A stretch of 64,000 nt of DNA from Mycosarcoma maydis (lineage: Eukaryota; Basidiomycota; Ustilaginomycetes; Ustilaginales), in contig NC_026479.1 in NCBI RefSeq assembly GCF_000328475.2, positions 806,001 through 870,000 of the forward strand, given 5' to 3'. The translations under genes were made by a program, and so were the position numbers. Under the pieces are notes generated by a model. The model did no database searches. It was not told where the DNA came from and worked only from the letters and a program-made list of their open reading frames with translations. Shown in pieces: positions 1 to 9,718 of this stretch (its first letter is position 1; every line of letters begins with the position of its first letter).

Positions 1-2004
1 ACCAACCTGCGAGAGAGACGGAGAGGGTGGGACCCGTGAGCAACGCGTGGCAACCGCAGCGCGTGAGATGCCGGGTGAAGCAAGGAGATCCTCGTGCTCG
101 CTCTCACCGGTATTGTGCTCGATAATGGTGTGATTTTCTTGTTGGACGAGGTCTTCAAACAAGGAGTCGCTATCGTCAAGCTCCGGCTGTGGCTGCAGCA
201 CGTTGGCAAATTTCTCGGGTTGTGCTTCTTCCAGAGTGCAATGTCTGTGTGCATCTTCGTAAGAGATCTGAAGAAAGTCGTCGAACGAATCGCGCTGCCT
301 TCCATTTTGAGGGTCAAATAGTGGATCAAGAAGAGCCCCAGCAGCATTTACTCGCTCCTGAGGATCATGGCGAAGCATTTTGCGGATGAGATTCTCCATA
401 TCAGCTGACAGGTCCCACTCTCCAAGCCAAGTACCACGTTCGGCACGTGTGTAGTAGACCTCAAATTTTTCGCTGCTGTCGAACTTTTCATCGTGATGCT
501 CGAAAGGAGTTCGGCCAGTGAGCATCTCGAAGAACGTGATACCCAGCGCCCACATGTCAGCCTTTCTCTCATCGTGCAACGTTGCGCGACATCGCTCGGG
601 TGAGAGATACTCGGGTGTGCCCCACACATCTCTAGACATGAAGGCGTCTTTCTTGAGAGGATCGTATCGATGGGCGAAACCGAAATCAAAGAGGGTGACC
701 ACGTCTCGTCCAAGTCCCGAGGTGTCATAGGTGACGCCAAGATTGTCGACCTTGATATCGTTGTGGCAGACATGATGCTCGTGCAGCCAGTGAAGGGCCG
801 AGAGGAGCTGCTCAAAGAAGTTGAGGCACAGGGTCTCACCCAGACAGACCTTCATCGGCTCGTCGAATTTGGGCATGACGAGCATGGCCAAGGTGGGTGT
901 GAGGAGGAATTCGTAGAAGTTGACAACGTTCGGATGCCATCCGGTACGATTGTTTCGCACACGGCCGTTAGGACTGTCAGCGTTGACCTTTTCAGAGCGA
1001 GGGAGCTGGTCCATCAACATGCGTAGGATTTTGAACTCGTTCCAGAGACGCTGAGTTCGGGCTGCTGACGAATACTTTGTCTCTCGTTTGCAGAGTTTGA
1101 CGGCAAGGGGGCGAAAGTTGGGCGTGTTGTCGATCGTGTAGGTGTTAGAGCCTGTGAGTTTAGCGACCTGAAGAGAGCGATACGCGGAAGAAGGCAGATG
1201 TTCGAGGGGTCGAAGGGCTTCCACATCCCAGACACTACCCCATTCGCCAGCGCCTAGATTTTTCAAGTGGGTAAAGAAAATTCAGCACTTGCACTTTGAT
1301 GATTGTTGACCATTCGGCTTATCGACGCAGCCGCTTTCATACTCACCGATTTCGTTGAGGAATTGATAGCGCTCCTTCAAGTCGGCTTCGCTGATCTTGA
1401 AGATGCCAAGCTGCATGGCTTTTTTTCTGACTTCTGCTGACTTTACGTCGGCAGTCGGGCTTCGCTGATGGTTGGTGGGATATCCGATAGGCTTAAGTCC
1501 ACTCCTCTCTTTGTGGACTGCATGTTGAGCCTTTGTCTGTCGAAAGCCGTCATTCTCTTTCGTCTCGGATGTGGCAACTTTGTGCAAGACAAAAGCCGAT
1601 TGATCGGAACGAGCACCCAATACGCGTGTCGATGTTGGAGGAGGGGCTGCTTGCGGAATCTTGGAAGCGGGCACCAAAGGTTGCCGCTTGGCTTGTGCGG
1701 TCTTTCGCCGATCAGGTGAGGTGGCATCCTTGATCCGTAGCTTGGAGAGAGAGCGTTTGAGGATGTTAGTCGACTCTGGGGCTAGGGCGGTGACTGCAAC
1801 TTTCTGGTGAGCTCTTGCATTTTCACTATGCTTAGCATCGTTACGCATCGATAAGGGCTGAAGGACTCTGTGTACATCACCCTTCTGAGGACGTCCATAC
1901 TGAGGCAAATTCAGGTCAGGCTTTTGAGATCGTGTCGTCAGCTGCGACGACTTGGCGACCGGCTGTCTTAAGGCCGTCTGACCAGACTGCTTGATGTGAG
2001 ACAT
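1..2004 (-). CDS. Serine/threonine protein kinase, partial (3' end beyond the window)
   Basis: Two exons read on the minus strand: 2004-1347 and 1253-1, joined across a 93-nt intron with a GTGAGT donor and a CTAG acceptor. The join gives an uninterrupted glycine loop (LNEIGAGEWGSVW, about residues 217-228). A basic, disordered N-terminal region of about 210 residues precedes the kinase domain. Visible kinase motifs are the VAIK-type lysine (AVKLCKRE, K272), the catalytic loop HNDIKVDN (D385), DFGFA (D409) and the APE-like GTPEYLSPE. The usual HRD arginine is Asn, so this is a non-RD-type loop with the catalytic Asp kept. No stop codon is reached before position 1, so the C-terminus is missing. 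I cannot place it in a named kinase subfamily; cell-cycle or nutrient kinases are possible but unproven. Confidence 0.85.
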
Positions 2005-3276
2005 GGGCCTTTACGTCCCTATAGAGACTCTACAGCTGCTTGAAGAAGCTCAGTTAGTAGAAATGCGACAACATAGACGCTGAAGAAGGAACCTACGGGA
2101 CCTACCACTCACAATCGCTGGACGATCCTGTTAGTGAAGCCGCCAGCGTGTTTTGGGTGATTTCTGAGAATCCCATCCAAATTTCATTTGCTCATGACCG
2201 AGTGATACCCACACCTGGGAGCTGAGCAGACCGTGGTCCCATGCAGACTGGAGAGCATGAAATGAACGCTTTGTGTGTGATCCTTCAACTAAGAGCTTGC
2301 AGAGGTGGGGGGATAACGTTTTCCCTGAGTATCATTTTGGCATGCTGAGAAAGGTGAATCCCACTTTGCGATTCGTTCAGTAGTCAAAGCTGAGGCTTTT
2401 GGTAATCGCGAGTGCGAGTGTTACTGGCAAAGGGACCCTGTCGTAGTATCGCGCGCTGACGGCTTGTTGCGGCGTGCATCGACCGCCACTTCTTCGATGG
2501 CAAAGCGTTCCAACTTCGACACTTTGCTTTGTTCACAAAAGCGTGGGAACTCGTGTTGAAGAGCTCGTCGGTTCATCCGGTACGATCAATGTGACACGCG
2601 ACAAGCATACACGAGCTGCAGTGTCTTTGTGAAGTCACGCAAATGAACCGTGAGGGAAAGGTAACATCCCTTTCGAGCATCCACGATCAACGGGCAAGCC
2701 GATGGATGTCTCGGTGCTGTAACCTATCGATCTCGTTTCGCACAGAGCGGCTCAAAGGAGTGGATCGAAATAGCAATGGATAGCTCCATGCTGTGAGCAA
2801 GTGTTCTCGACGGAAGCTCAGGCTTCAAACCTTCTTGTTGATCGCAACAGTCCCTCCTGCTGAAGGCGGCGAAACTTTGTGGTACGGCATTTGCTCCAAG
2901 CCCAGCCATTCTCGTTGCTAAGTTAAATAACGGAATGCCTGATTCTGAGCCTAGATGTACTTAAGAATCAACCCGATCCCTTCGTACAGTATTTGATGGT
3001 ACGTGGGTCTCTCGATGACGACAAGCAGCGCTTGCCAGCTTGACCATCGCCTGGCGTGAAGACGTTTTCTGCTGTGTTCGTTCTAATTCCGACATGCGCA
3101 GGCTTGCCCGTCGTTAAGCGCTCGTCAAGGTACAGAAGCAGACAGAATTCGTTGATTGCGAAAGACCGGTTAAAACTCCGGAGTAGACGCCACGCGCTAT
3201 CAAAAAAGCTGGTCTAGCGCCCACGCAGCGATTTTGAGCGTCATCCAACCAGACTCGATTGATTTCGAGTTTGGCG

Positions 3277-3321
3277 GATTCGTGATTCGTGATTCGTGAT
3301 TCGTGATTCGTGATCCGTGAT
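3277..3321. repeat. Tandem heptamer GATTCGT, about 6 copies
   Basis: Five perfect GATTCGT units are followed by one GATCCGT and a final GAT. It is the longest run in the window of a unit that recurs in many intergenic gaps, in both orientations. Confidence 0.9.
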
Positions 3322-3503
3322 TTGGGTGGGTCAATGTTGACTCTTCCTGTAGGCCTCCCCGCAACGCAACTGATCATGACTCGGTGACTGCGGGCCGAGC
3401 AGATCGTATTCTTCTCTAGATAAACCGTGTCACAAATCCGACTAACCTTGTCCTTCACGATGGGACGGTTGTCCAAGCTGATAAGCCGGCTGATACCGAA
3501 CCG

Positions 3504-3510
3504 CATATAA
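3504..3510 (+). promoter_or_regulatory. TATA-like element upstream of UGA1
   Basis: The sequence CATATAA lies about 70 bases before the UGA1 ATG, a reasonable distance for a core promoter with a short leader. Assignment rests only on the motif and its position. Confidence 0.35.
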
Positions 3511-3580
3511 TGCAATTCAAGGCATTCCACCATCTGTCTTCGACCTACTACCAACTTTCCTTGCTCGCAGCGATAACACT

Positions 3581-5110
3581 ATGATTTCCTCCAAGGCCAC
3601 CTCGGCAGCGCGAGCATGCGCTCGCACTTCGCGAGTGATGCAACAGCAGCAACGACGATTGCTTGCTACTGTTGTTTCGTCCTCTTCGCTCTTCCCTGGC
3701 GAGCCTTCGTCACCGCACGTTGTCACCTCACAGATTCCAGGCCCCAAGTCGAAGGAACTCAGCGACCGTATCGGCACGTTCCAGGAGAATCGGACGCACG
3801 GCTTTGTGGTCGACTATGCCAAATCGCAGGGCAACTGGATCGCTGATGCGGACGGTAACGTGCTCCTCGACATGTTTGCTCAGATCGCCTCGATTGCCAT
3901 TGGCTACAACAACCCAGACCTCCTCGCGCTCGCCAAGACCGACGAGTTTATCACTGCCACCATGAACCGTGCAGCTCTGGGCTCCTTCCCTCCTACTAAC
4001 TGGCAGGAGCTCGTCGAAACCAGCTTCGGCACCGTTAAGCCAGACGGTCTCAACAACATCTTTACGGCCATGTGCGGCAGCTGTGCCAATGAGAATGCCT
4101 TTAAAGCCTCATTCATGGCCTACCGAGCTCGCGAGAGGGGAGAGAAGGCTGAGTTCACGCCTGAAGAGATGTCCAGTTGCATGAAGAATCAATCGCCCGG
4201 ATCGCCTGATCTTTCGATTCTCAGTTTCACGAGCGCCTTCCACGGTCGACTGTTTGGCTCGCTCTCGGCAACACGTTCCAAAGCTATTCACAAACTCGAC
4301 ATCCCTTCGTTCAACTGGCCCGTTGTCGAATGGCCTGATGTCAAGTATCCCTTCGCGCAAAACTCTCGTGAGAACGCCGAAGCCGAAAAGGTGGCACTTG
4401 CTGCTGTAGAAGAGGCCATCGTCAGTTCTAAGAAGACCGGTTCCTCTTATGGCCCGGTCGCCGCACTCATCGTCGAGCCCATCCAGTCGGAAGGTGGAGA
4501 CAACCATGCTTCGCCTGCCTTCTTCCAAGGTCTGCGTGATGTCACCAAGAAGCACGGCGTTTTTATGATTGTCGACGAGGTCCAAACCGGTGTCGGAGCT
4601 ACGGGTGCCTTCTGGGCGCACAGCAAGTGGAACCTCACCAGCCCGCCAGACTTTGTCACCTTTTCCAAAAAGATGCAGGCGGCCGGTTTCTACCATAACA
4701 TTGAAACGCGACCTTCTCTGCCGTACCGAAACTACAACACCTGGATGGGTGACCCAGCGCGAACCCTGCAGGCTCGACAGATTATCCGCACCATCCAAGA
4801 CCACAACTTGATCCAAAAGACCGACAAAGTGGGCAACTACATCTACGAAAAGCTCTTCGACCTTATCGAGAACGGCGCTGGCAGGGGCAAGATCGAGAAG
4901 CTACGCGGTGAAAACGCCGGCACTTTCCTCGCGTTTGACGGCAGAACCGCGAAAGTGAGGGATCAGCTGATCATGGAGATGAGGAAGCTCGGTGTTCACA
5001 TGGGTGGTTGCGGTGACAAGGCACTCAGGTTGAGGCCCATGCTCGTGTTTGAGCAGAAGCATGCCGACATCTTCCTGGACAAGCTTGAGACGGCTTTGGG
5101 CCAGCTCTAG
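3581..5110 (+). CDS. UGA1: 4-aminobutyrate aminotransferase (GABA transaminase), mitochondrial
   Basis: A single exon of 509 residues. It transfers the amino group of GABA to 2-oxoglutarate, giving succinate semialdehyde and glutamate in the GABA shunt. Family signs are the cofactor-binding Asp in MIVDEVQTGVG (D332), the Schiff-base lysine in FSKKMQAAGFYH (K364, second K), and the eukaryotic GABA-T segment MCGSCANENAFK. The first ~30 residues are rich in Ser, Ala, Arg and Gln with no acidic residues, as expected for a mitochondrial presequence (yeast Uga1 is cytosolic, so location is inferred). Length fits the family (about 470-510). The start is the first ATG after a TATA-like element. The next gene, AOS1, lies 394 bp downstream on the same strand and is functionally unrelated. 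Confidence 0.95.
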   Translation: MISSKATSAARACARTSRVMQQQQRRLLATVVSSSSLFPGEPSSPHVVTSQIPGPKSKELSDRIGTFQENRTHGFVVDYAKSQGNWIADADGNVLLDMFAQIASIAIGYNNPDLLALAKTDEFITATMNRAALGSFPPTNWQELVETSFGTVKPDGLNNIFTAMCGSCANENAFKASFMAYRARERGEKAEFTPEEMSSCMKNQSPGSPDLSILSFTSAFHGRLFGSLSATRSKAIHKLDIPSFNWPVVEWPDVKYPFAQNSRENAEAEKVALAAVEEAIVSSKKTGSSYGPVAALIVEPIQSEGGDNHASPAFFQGLRDVTKKHGVFMIVDEVQTGVGATGAFWAHSKWNLTSPPDFVTFSKKMQAAGFYHNIETRPSLPYRNYNTWMGDPARTLQARQIIRTIQDHNLIQKTDKVGNYIYEKLFDLIENGAGRGKIEKLRGENAGTFLAFDGRTAKVRDQLIMEMRKLGVHMGGCGDKALRLRPMLVFEQKHADIFLDKLETALGQL

Positions 5111-5504
5111 AATTTGTATCTTGAGTCACGGCCTGTGAGCTCAACGCAACCAAGGACCAGAGCACGGGGTACATGGGCGCATCGTGGGGCACGGAAACTA
5201 ATAGACTTGCTAGGTTACGCTGTTTTCAGCCTTTGCTTTTTGTGTAACTAACTTATGCCTTCTTCACGATTTCGTGATTCGTGATTAAAGTGGTGGATTT
5301 TTGAGAGTCGTGAGTATGAATTCAACTCTACGTGACGCGCAAGCTCGAAGAAGTCACGAGTGGAAAGATCACGAAGTTCTGTGTGGAGGACAAGCCAAGA
5401 TGCACTCGTGACTGAAGAAGCCGAGTTCCGTCCTCGCCTGTTGCTCTTGCACGTCCTCGTCCTTTTCTCTCTTCCGTTTGTGCTAGAGCTTCAGGTACTT
5501 GAAA
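5111..5504. other. Intergenic region UGA1-AOS1
   Basis: 394 bp with no gene. It contains an inverted repeat (TCACGA at 5264-5269, TCGTGA at 5272-5277, 2-base loop) followed by another heptamer-type copy to about 5286. Confidence 0.6.
5264..5286. repeat. Short inverted repeat built from the TCGTGA unit
   Basis: TCACGA and TCGTGA face each other across TT, then a further TCGTGATT follows. The arms are perfect over 6 bp. It lies in the 3' region of UGA1, where it could form a small hairpin in RNA, or it may simply be a junction of two repeat orientations. Confidence 0.6.
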
Positions 5505-6704
5505 ATGGAGGCGACTTGCGCTGACGCAGCAGCTTCAACAGCACCGCTTGATCCATCCGATCAGACATCTCCTACGAACGCTACCGCTAACGGCAATTCG
5601 GTTACTGAAGACGAAGCTGCACTCTATGATCGACAAATTCGACTGTGGGGTCTTGCCGCGCAAACGCGTCTTCGATGCGCGCACATCCTTATCCTCGGTT
5701 GGAACGGTATTGCGACCGAGATCCTCAAAAACACTGTTCTCTCAGGAATCGGTAGCATCACCATCCTCGACCCCACTTGTATCGATGGGTCGGTCGACTT
5801 ACTCTCTGGGTTCTTCTTTCGTGATGAAGAGGTAGGGCAGCCAAAGTGCAGTCAGGGACCTTTGGGACGCGTACGCGCGCTGAATCCGCTTGTCAAAGTG
5901 AATGGGATCGCTGACATGGCTAGCTATACCAAGCTGATGCAAGGAGGCAAGGAAGCACAGGCTTGGATCATGGAGCGTGGGGTTGACGTTGTCGTTGCTG
6001 GTACACCGTTGCCTGAAGAATCGGGTGTTGCGCATGTTGGATCACGAGCGAGTCTTGTCAAACTCAACGAGACGACGCGGTCGGCAGGTGTCAAGTTCTT
6101 CTTTTCTGCAACGTGCGGTTTTGGTGGATTCTACTTTGCCGACCAGATCACCCACGACTACCTACTTGAAAAAGCCGCTCCGCCACCCACAGCCAACTCT
6201 ACAACGTCGACCGATACTTCGGAAACACAACGTGTGAAGAAACGACAGAACTTCGTCCCACTCTCATCATCGCTCGCAACCAAGTGGCATTTGTCGGAAC
6301 GACAGCAGCGTCGTACACGTATTCCGCTGGATTGGTTCATTTGGCTGGCGCTTACCGATCTCGAAACGCGTCTTGCCCCCGATTCCGCCTTGACCACCCT
6401 TAGCTCTGCTGCGCTCAAGGAGCGTACAGAGGCATTGATTCGAGAGAAGGGCCTTGTCCCAAATGTGATCCTCGCGAACCACGAAGATTCTGTATTCGAC
6501 ATTGTAGCAGCGCAAGGCGCAATGGGTGTCACATTGTCACCCGTAGCAGCGGTCGTGGGCGGGATATTGAGTCAGGACATCCTCAATAGCATCGGGGGGA
6601 GGGAGGAACCAGTCGTCAATTGGTTGTTCTTGAACATGGACGCCTCAGGCGCTACCACGGTTCATAGGATCGGAGAGCTGCCAAGCGCAGTGGTCGTCGA
6701 TTGA
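5505..6704 (+). CDS. AOS1: SUMO-activating enzyme E1 subunit Aos1 (SAE1-like)
   Basis: A single exon of 399 residues. Aos1 pairs with Uba2 to adenylate SUMO and start sumoylation in the nucleus. The N-terminal half carries the E1 hallmark YDRQIRLWG (R43 onward) followed by a Rossmann-type ThiF segment, ILGWNGIATEILKN (G65 onward). The family dinucleotide motif is usually GxxGxxxE; here GWNGIATE keeps its spacing. ILDPT and FFFRDEEVGQPK also match SAE1-type E1 half-domains. There is no catalytic Cys domain or ubiquitin-fold domain, as expected, because Uba2 supplies them. The start is the first ATG; an upstream TTG in frame adds only two codons. Length is close to the yeast (347) and human (346) proteins plus a disordered insert around residues 225-245. 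Confidence 0.9.
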   Translation: MEATCADAAASTAPLDPSDQTSPTNATANGNSVTEDEAALYDRQIRLWGLAAQTRLRCAHILILGWNGIATEILKNTVLSGIGSITILDPTCIDGSVDLLSGFFFRDEEVGQPKCSQGPLGRVRALNPLVKVNGIADMASYTKLMQGGKEAQAWIMERGVDVVVAGTPLPEESGVAHVGSRASLVKLNETTRSAGVKFFFSATCGFGGFYFADQITHDYLLEKAAPPPTANSTTSTDTSETQRVKKRQNFVPLSSSLATKWHLSERQQRRTRIPLDWFIWLALTDLETRLAPDSALTTLSSAALKERTEALIREKGLVPNVILANHEDSVFDIVAAQGAMGVTLSPVAAVVGGILSQDILNSIGGREEPVVNWLFLNMDASGATTVHRIGELPSAVVVD

Positions 6705-7166
6705 ACCGACGCCGAGACCTCACAAACTACTATCATGCGTCCCAAAAGCCAATTTGAACCGTGAATCACGAATCTCGTCGCGTCTGTTTCAGCTTTCACT
6801 TGCGTCGCTCTTTAACACGCATATAGCAGCACAGTAAGCTCCCCTGACCAACGAGAATTCAAAGGCCAATACAGGTTCCTACAGAGCAAAAGACTACATC
6901 CAAAAGAAGAGAAGGTATGACCACGGTAATGCGGTAGGAGAGCATAGCGGAAATCCATGAGAGAAAACGAAGACACTGAAAGGACTGTGCAGGGGAAAGT
7001 TCCATTTCAAACAAGTCGAAGGGCGCTGAAAGAGCGTGTGTTTGTGTTGAAACCAGGCGCCCAGACGTTGTTGGGCCCAAGTGGCAAAAGTATGTCGGGA
7101 ACGATCCGAACGTAGAGAGGAGATAAAGGCAAATGTCCTTATATTGGGGTTGTGTGCACTCACACT
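6705..7166. other. Convergent 3' region between AOS1 and the Cys-rich wall protein gene
   Basis: 462 bp without a supported gene. A GTGAATCACGAATC repeat-type element sits near 6763-6776. No clear polyadenylation signal was identified. Confidence 0.5.
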
Positions 7167-8168
7167 TTACACACCCATAACGAGTGCCGAAACTGCACCA
7201 GCCACAGCAACGACAATCACCATTCCACCACCTAGCTTCATCGCAGCATTCTGCGCTGTTCCACCCTGTACGATGGCATAGCTAGGCTTGCTTCCCTCCT
7301 TGGTCACAGCATAATTGGCAGCGTACTGACCAGGTTTAGCACACGTGCTACCGTAATTCTGCGCACATGTATCCAAACAGTTGTTCTGCGACTGTACGCT
7401 CTGACCCGGTTTGACACATGCATCTCGACAAGCGATGTTTCTGCCCTGGCAGTCGGCCAACATGACTGGCCACTGGTACTGCTCCAACCTACTTGCGCCC
7501 TTGCTGCAGCTACACGCGACCCCCATGTACTTGGTCTCGCAAAAGTTGGTCAACTTGGCGTCCGTGACGTTGCAGCCAGCGGTGGAACAGAATTGCATCT
7601 GCGATGCGCAGAGAGCTGTCTTGACCTGTTCGCTATTGTTCATAGCGAGGTTGTAGTTGATCGTAGGCAAGCCGTCGGTATTGGCAAACACGATTTGATA
7701 GGGGCTGGAACGGAGCGTGGGGATGGAAGCGAAGGTTGCGGTTGCGGTTGCGTTGGGGAGGGTAAAGTTAGACGAAGCAGTGGAGGCTATAGCGGGCACG
7801 GAAGAGGGGAGAGAGGACACATCGATGCGAGATGCCGAGGTGGGAAGAGGCTCTGGGACGTAGGTCACTGTGCCGGCTGCGTAAGCTGGCGAGGCGATAG
7901 GTGAGGAGGCGATGGTGCTCGTCGCTGGTGCATCGGAGCCAGAGGGGGCGGTGATAGCTGATACAGCTACCGAGGTGGAGCGCGCAGTAGCAGGGGTAGA
8001 TGACGGAGAAGAGGGAGCAACGGGACTAGCTACAGAGGCAGCGGCTTGACTCGGAGCGCCTCCGCCTGCGTTGCCAAAATCAAGCGATGCGATTTGTGCT
8101 TGCGCTGGGCTAGCAGCAAAGAGTGCTGCTGAGGACAGAGCTACGATCGCAGCGATGTTGGCCTTCAT
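7167..8168 (-). CDS. Secreted Cys-rich, probably GPI-anchored cell-wall protein (DUF7707-like)
   Basis: A single exon of 333 residues. Residues 1-24 form a clear signal peptide ending in SPAQAQ. Residues ~30-150 are a Ser/Thr/Ala/Pro stretch suited to O-mannosylation. Residues ~160-275 form a Cys-rich domain with about 14 Cys, including KYMGVACSCSKG and DCQGRNIACRDAC, resembling the fungal DUF7707 extracellular domain. The last ~22 residues are hydrophobic after a Gly-rich segment (KLGGGMVIVV), the pattern of a GPI-attachment signal. It therefore probably sits in the plasma membrane or wall. The molecular function is unknown. It differs from CFEM proteins in Cys spacing, although a CFEM relative cannot be excluded by eye. 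Confidence 0.8.
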   Translation of the reverse strand: MKANIAAIVALSSAALFAASPAQAQIASLDFGNAGGGAPSQAAASVASPVAPSSPSSTPATARSTSVAVSAITAPSGSDAPATSTIASSPIASPAYAAGTVTYVPEPLPTSASRIDVSSLPSSVPAIASTASSNFTLPNATATATFASIPTLRSSPYQIVFANTDGLPTINYNLAMNNSEQVKTALCASQMQFCSTAGCNVTDAKLTNFCETKYMGVACSCSKGASRLEQYQWPVMLADCQGRNIACRDACVKPGQSVQSQNNCLDTCAQNYGSTCAKPGQYAANYAVTKEGSKPSYAIVQGGTAQNAAMKLGGGMVIVVAVAGAVSALVMGV

Positions 8169-9718
8169 ACCGTGTAGGTTTGCAGGAAAAAAGCGTGTAT
8201 GTGGGTGTTTGGTGCGATTGTCGTGGGGCTGAAATCAACAAATCAAGTGCGTTCCTGTCCTGAAGAGAGGCCGAAGTGGGTGTTCCGTACTCGAAAAAAG
8301 AAGAAAGGTAGCGAGAAACGAAGGATGTCACTAAGAAGACAAGATATTAAGTAGGGAGAGGACGGATGATGAAGGGGAGTGATTGAGATGAAAGATTGTG
8401 TAGGACGACTGGCGAGGAGGCCAAAAGTGTGGATGGCAAGTCATGAGTTGATGGCGACCAAATCAGCTTTCGCCAAACGCAAGAAGTGACGCTCGAAACG
8501 GCGGAGGTGCGGCTTGGCTTGCGGAGTGTGCTTTGGCTCCGCCTCTGTGCCTGTGCCAGGGAATTACAGTCGTGAGTATGTTTGTGCGTGTCTGCGTGTG
8601 CGTGTACAGGCTGCTGCTGCTGGCTGCGGATCGCCCTATGTGGGGAAAATAAAGAAGTGCGGGAAAATAGTGCGAGGAAACTAAAATCGTGAATGGAAAT
8701 CAGTGAATCGGTTGTCGAGCAAGGCACGCAGGCGGCAAGTCGAGCTGTAAAGGGGAAACTCTGAATTTCAAGCTCGTGGCTGATTCGTGACTCTGTGATT
8801 GTTTTAGCAGAATTTCTTTTTTTTTCTTTTATAAAAGCGGTTTGAGCCTTGCATCTCAGCGGCTTCTGAACCTAGCAACGCTCTTCTTGCTTGCCTGCCT
8901 TATGCAGTTCCTCTAAGTTAGCTCCATTCGAGAACTCGAAATGTCCAATGCTCTTGCCCCGTTCAACAATCGGGAATCACAAATACAAAATAATGCTGTA
9001 CACATTGCAAACATCGAATTCAGGCACACTTTGGTACCGTCGAGCTGCATCCGTGATCGCTCGCAAGACGCCTAACGTTAACTCGCAAGCGTGATTTTGG
9101 CAACAATTGTACACGGACCCCACACAGAAGACTCCTTCCACAAAGTACTTCCAGGAGCTACGACTCACGATTGCAGAAGCCTGTGACACGAGTCGAGCGA
9201 CTGGCCCTGCTTACTTGCAACTGTAGCTTCCCAGGCGCAATGCTCCAGTCGCGCAGAACGCAGAGATCGCTCAAAACTCTCAGCCCCGCTCTCTGCCTGC
9301 GCATAAGCGAACTAGCTGAGCTTGAAATCGCACACACCTTTTCACGCTTCTCCTTCAATTGAGCAATCCTACGTAGGAGCAGTCTCCAAATAGAGAAAGC
9401 AAGGCTGCTGCCATCTTCTTTCGACGCGCTCCCTCAGCCTGCTGATGGCACGTACTCGTGACTGTACACCGTCAAGGAAAACATTTATCCATGTTAGGCC
9501 TCCAGATCAAACATGTAACAACCAAAAGACCGAAGCACCCATCACGTGAAGCACAAAACGAGAAGCTCGTCCCTGCCCGACTGCCGAGGTTTGGAACCTG
9601 GACCCTGAGCCTTTTTATACGTATGCAAGGATGCTTTCTTCCTTGTTCAGTCTCAAGCGACGGCACCACACCTGGCAATTCATCTTTTGTCCAGCCTCAC
9701 GAGGTGGCATCCGTCGCG
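8169..9718. other. Divergent intergenic region with poly-T/TATA element
   Basis: About 1.55 kb between the wall-protein gene (-) and RRN7 (+). A T-rich tract with TTTTATAAAAG lies around 8815-8837. Copies of the TCGTGA-type unit occur near 8781-8800. Short frames in 8891-9362 show no protein features. The 9491-9718 part is open in the RRN7 frame and could be N-terminal coding sequence if an upstream ATG is used. Confidence 0.5.
8827..8837. promoter_or_regulatory. TATA-like element TTTTATAAAAG
   Basis: A near-palindromic TATA box follows a run of T residues. It lies about 660 bp upstream of the wall-protein start (-) and about 880 bp upstream of the preferred RRN7 start (+), so either promoter could use it. 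Function is inferred from the motif only. Confidence 0.3.

Larger units (their letters stand above)
2005..3580. other. Intergenic region, divergent kinase / UGA1 promoters
   Basis: No convincing gene is seen in 1.6 kb; the short open frames here have no recognisable protein features. It holds the longest perfect run of the dispersed heptamer (listed separately at 3277-3321). A TATA-like ATATAA lies near 3505-3510, about 70 bases upstream of the UGA1 start codon. Confidence 0.6.

Noticed and set aside
3277..3321. CRISPR-like direct repeat array
   Set aside because: Units are 7 bp with no spacers, and this is a eukaryotic chromosome; it is a microsatellite-like run.
8891..9362. Small genes upstream of RRN7 (several frames of 60-70 residues on both strands)
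   Set aside because: No start-context, domain or composition support, and the frames overlap one another.
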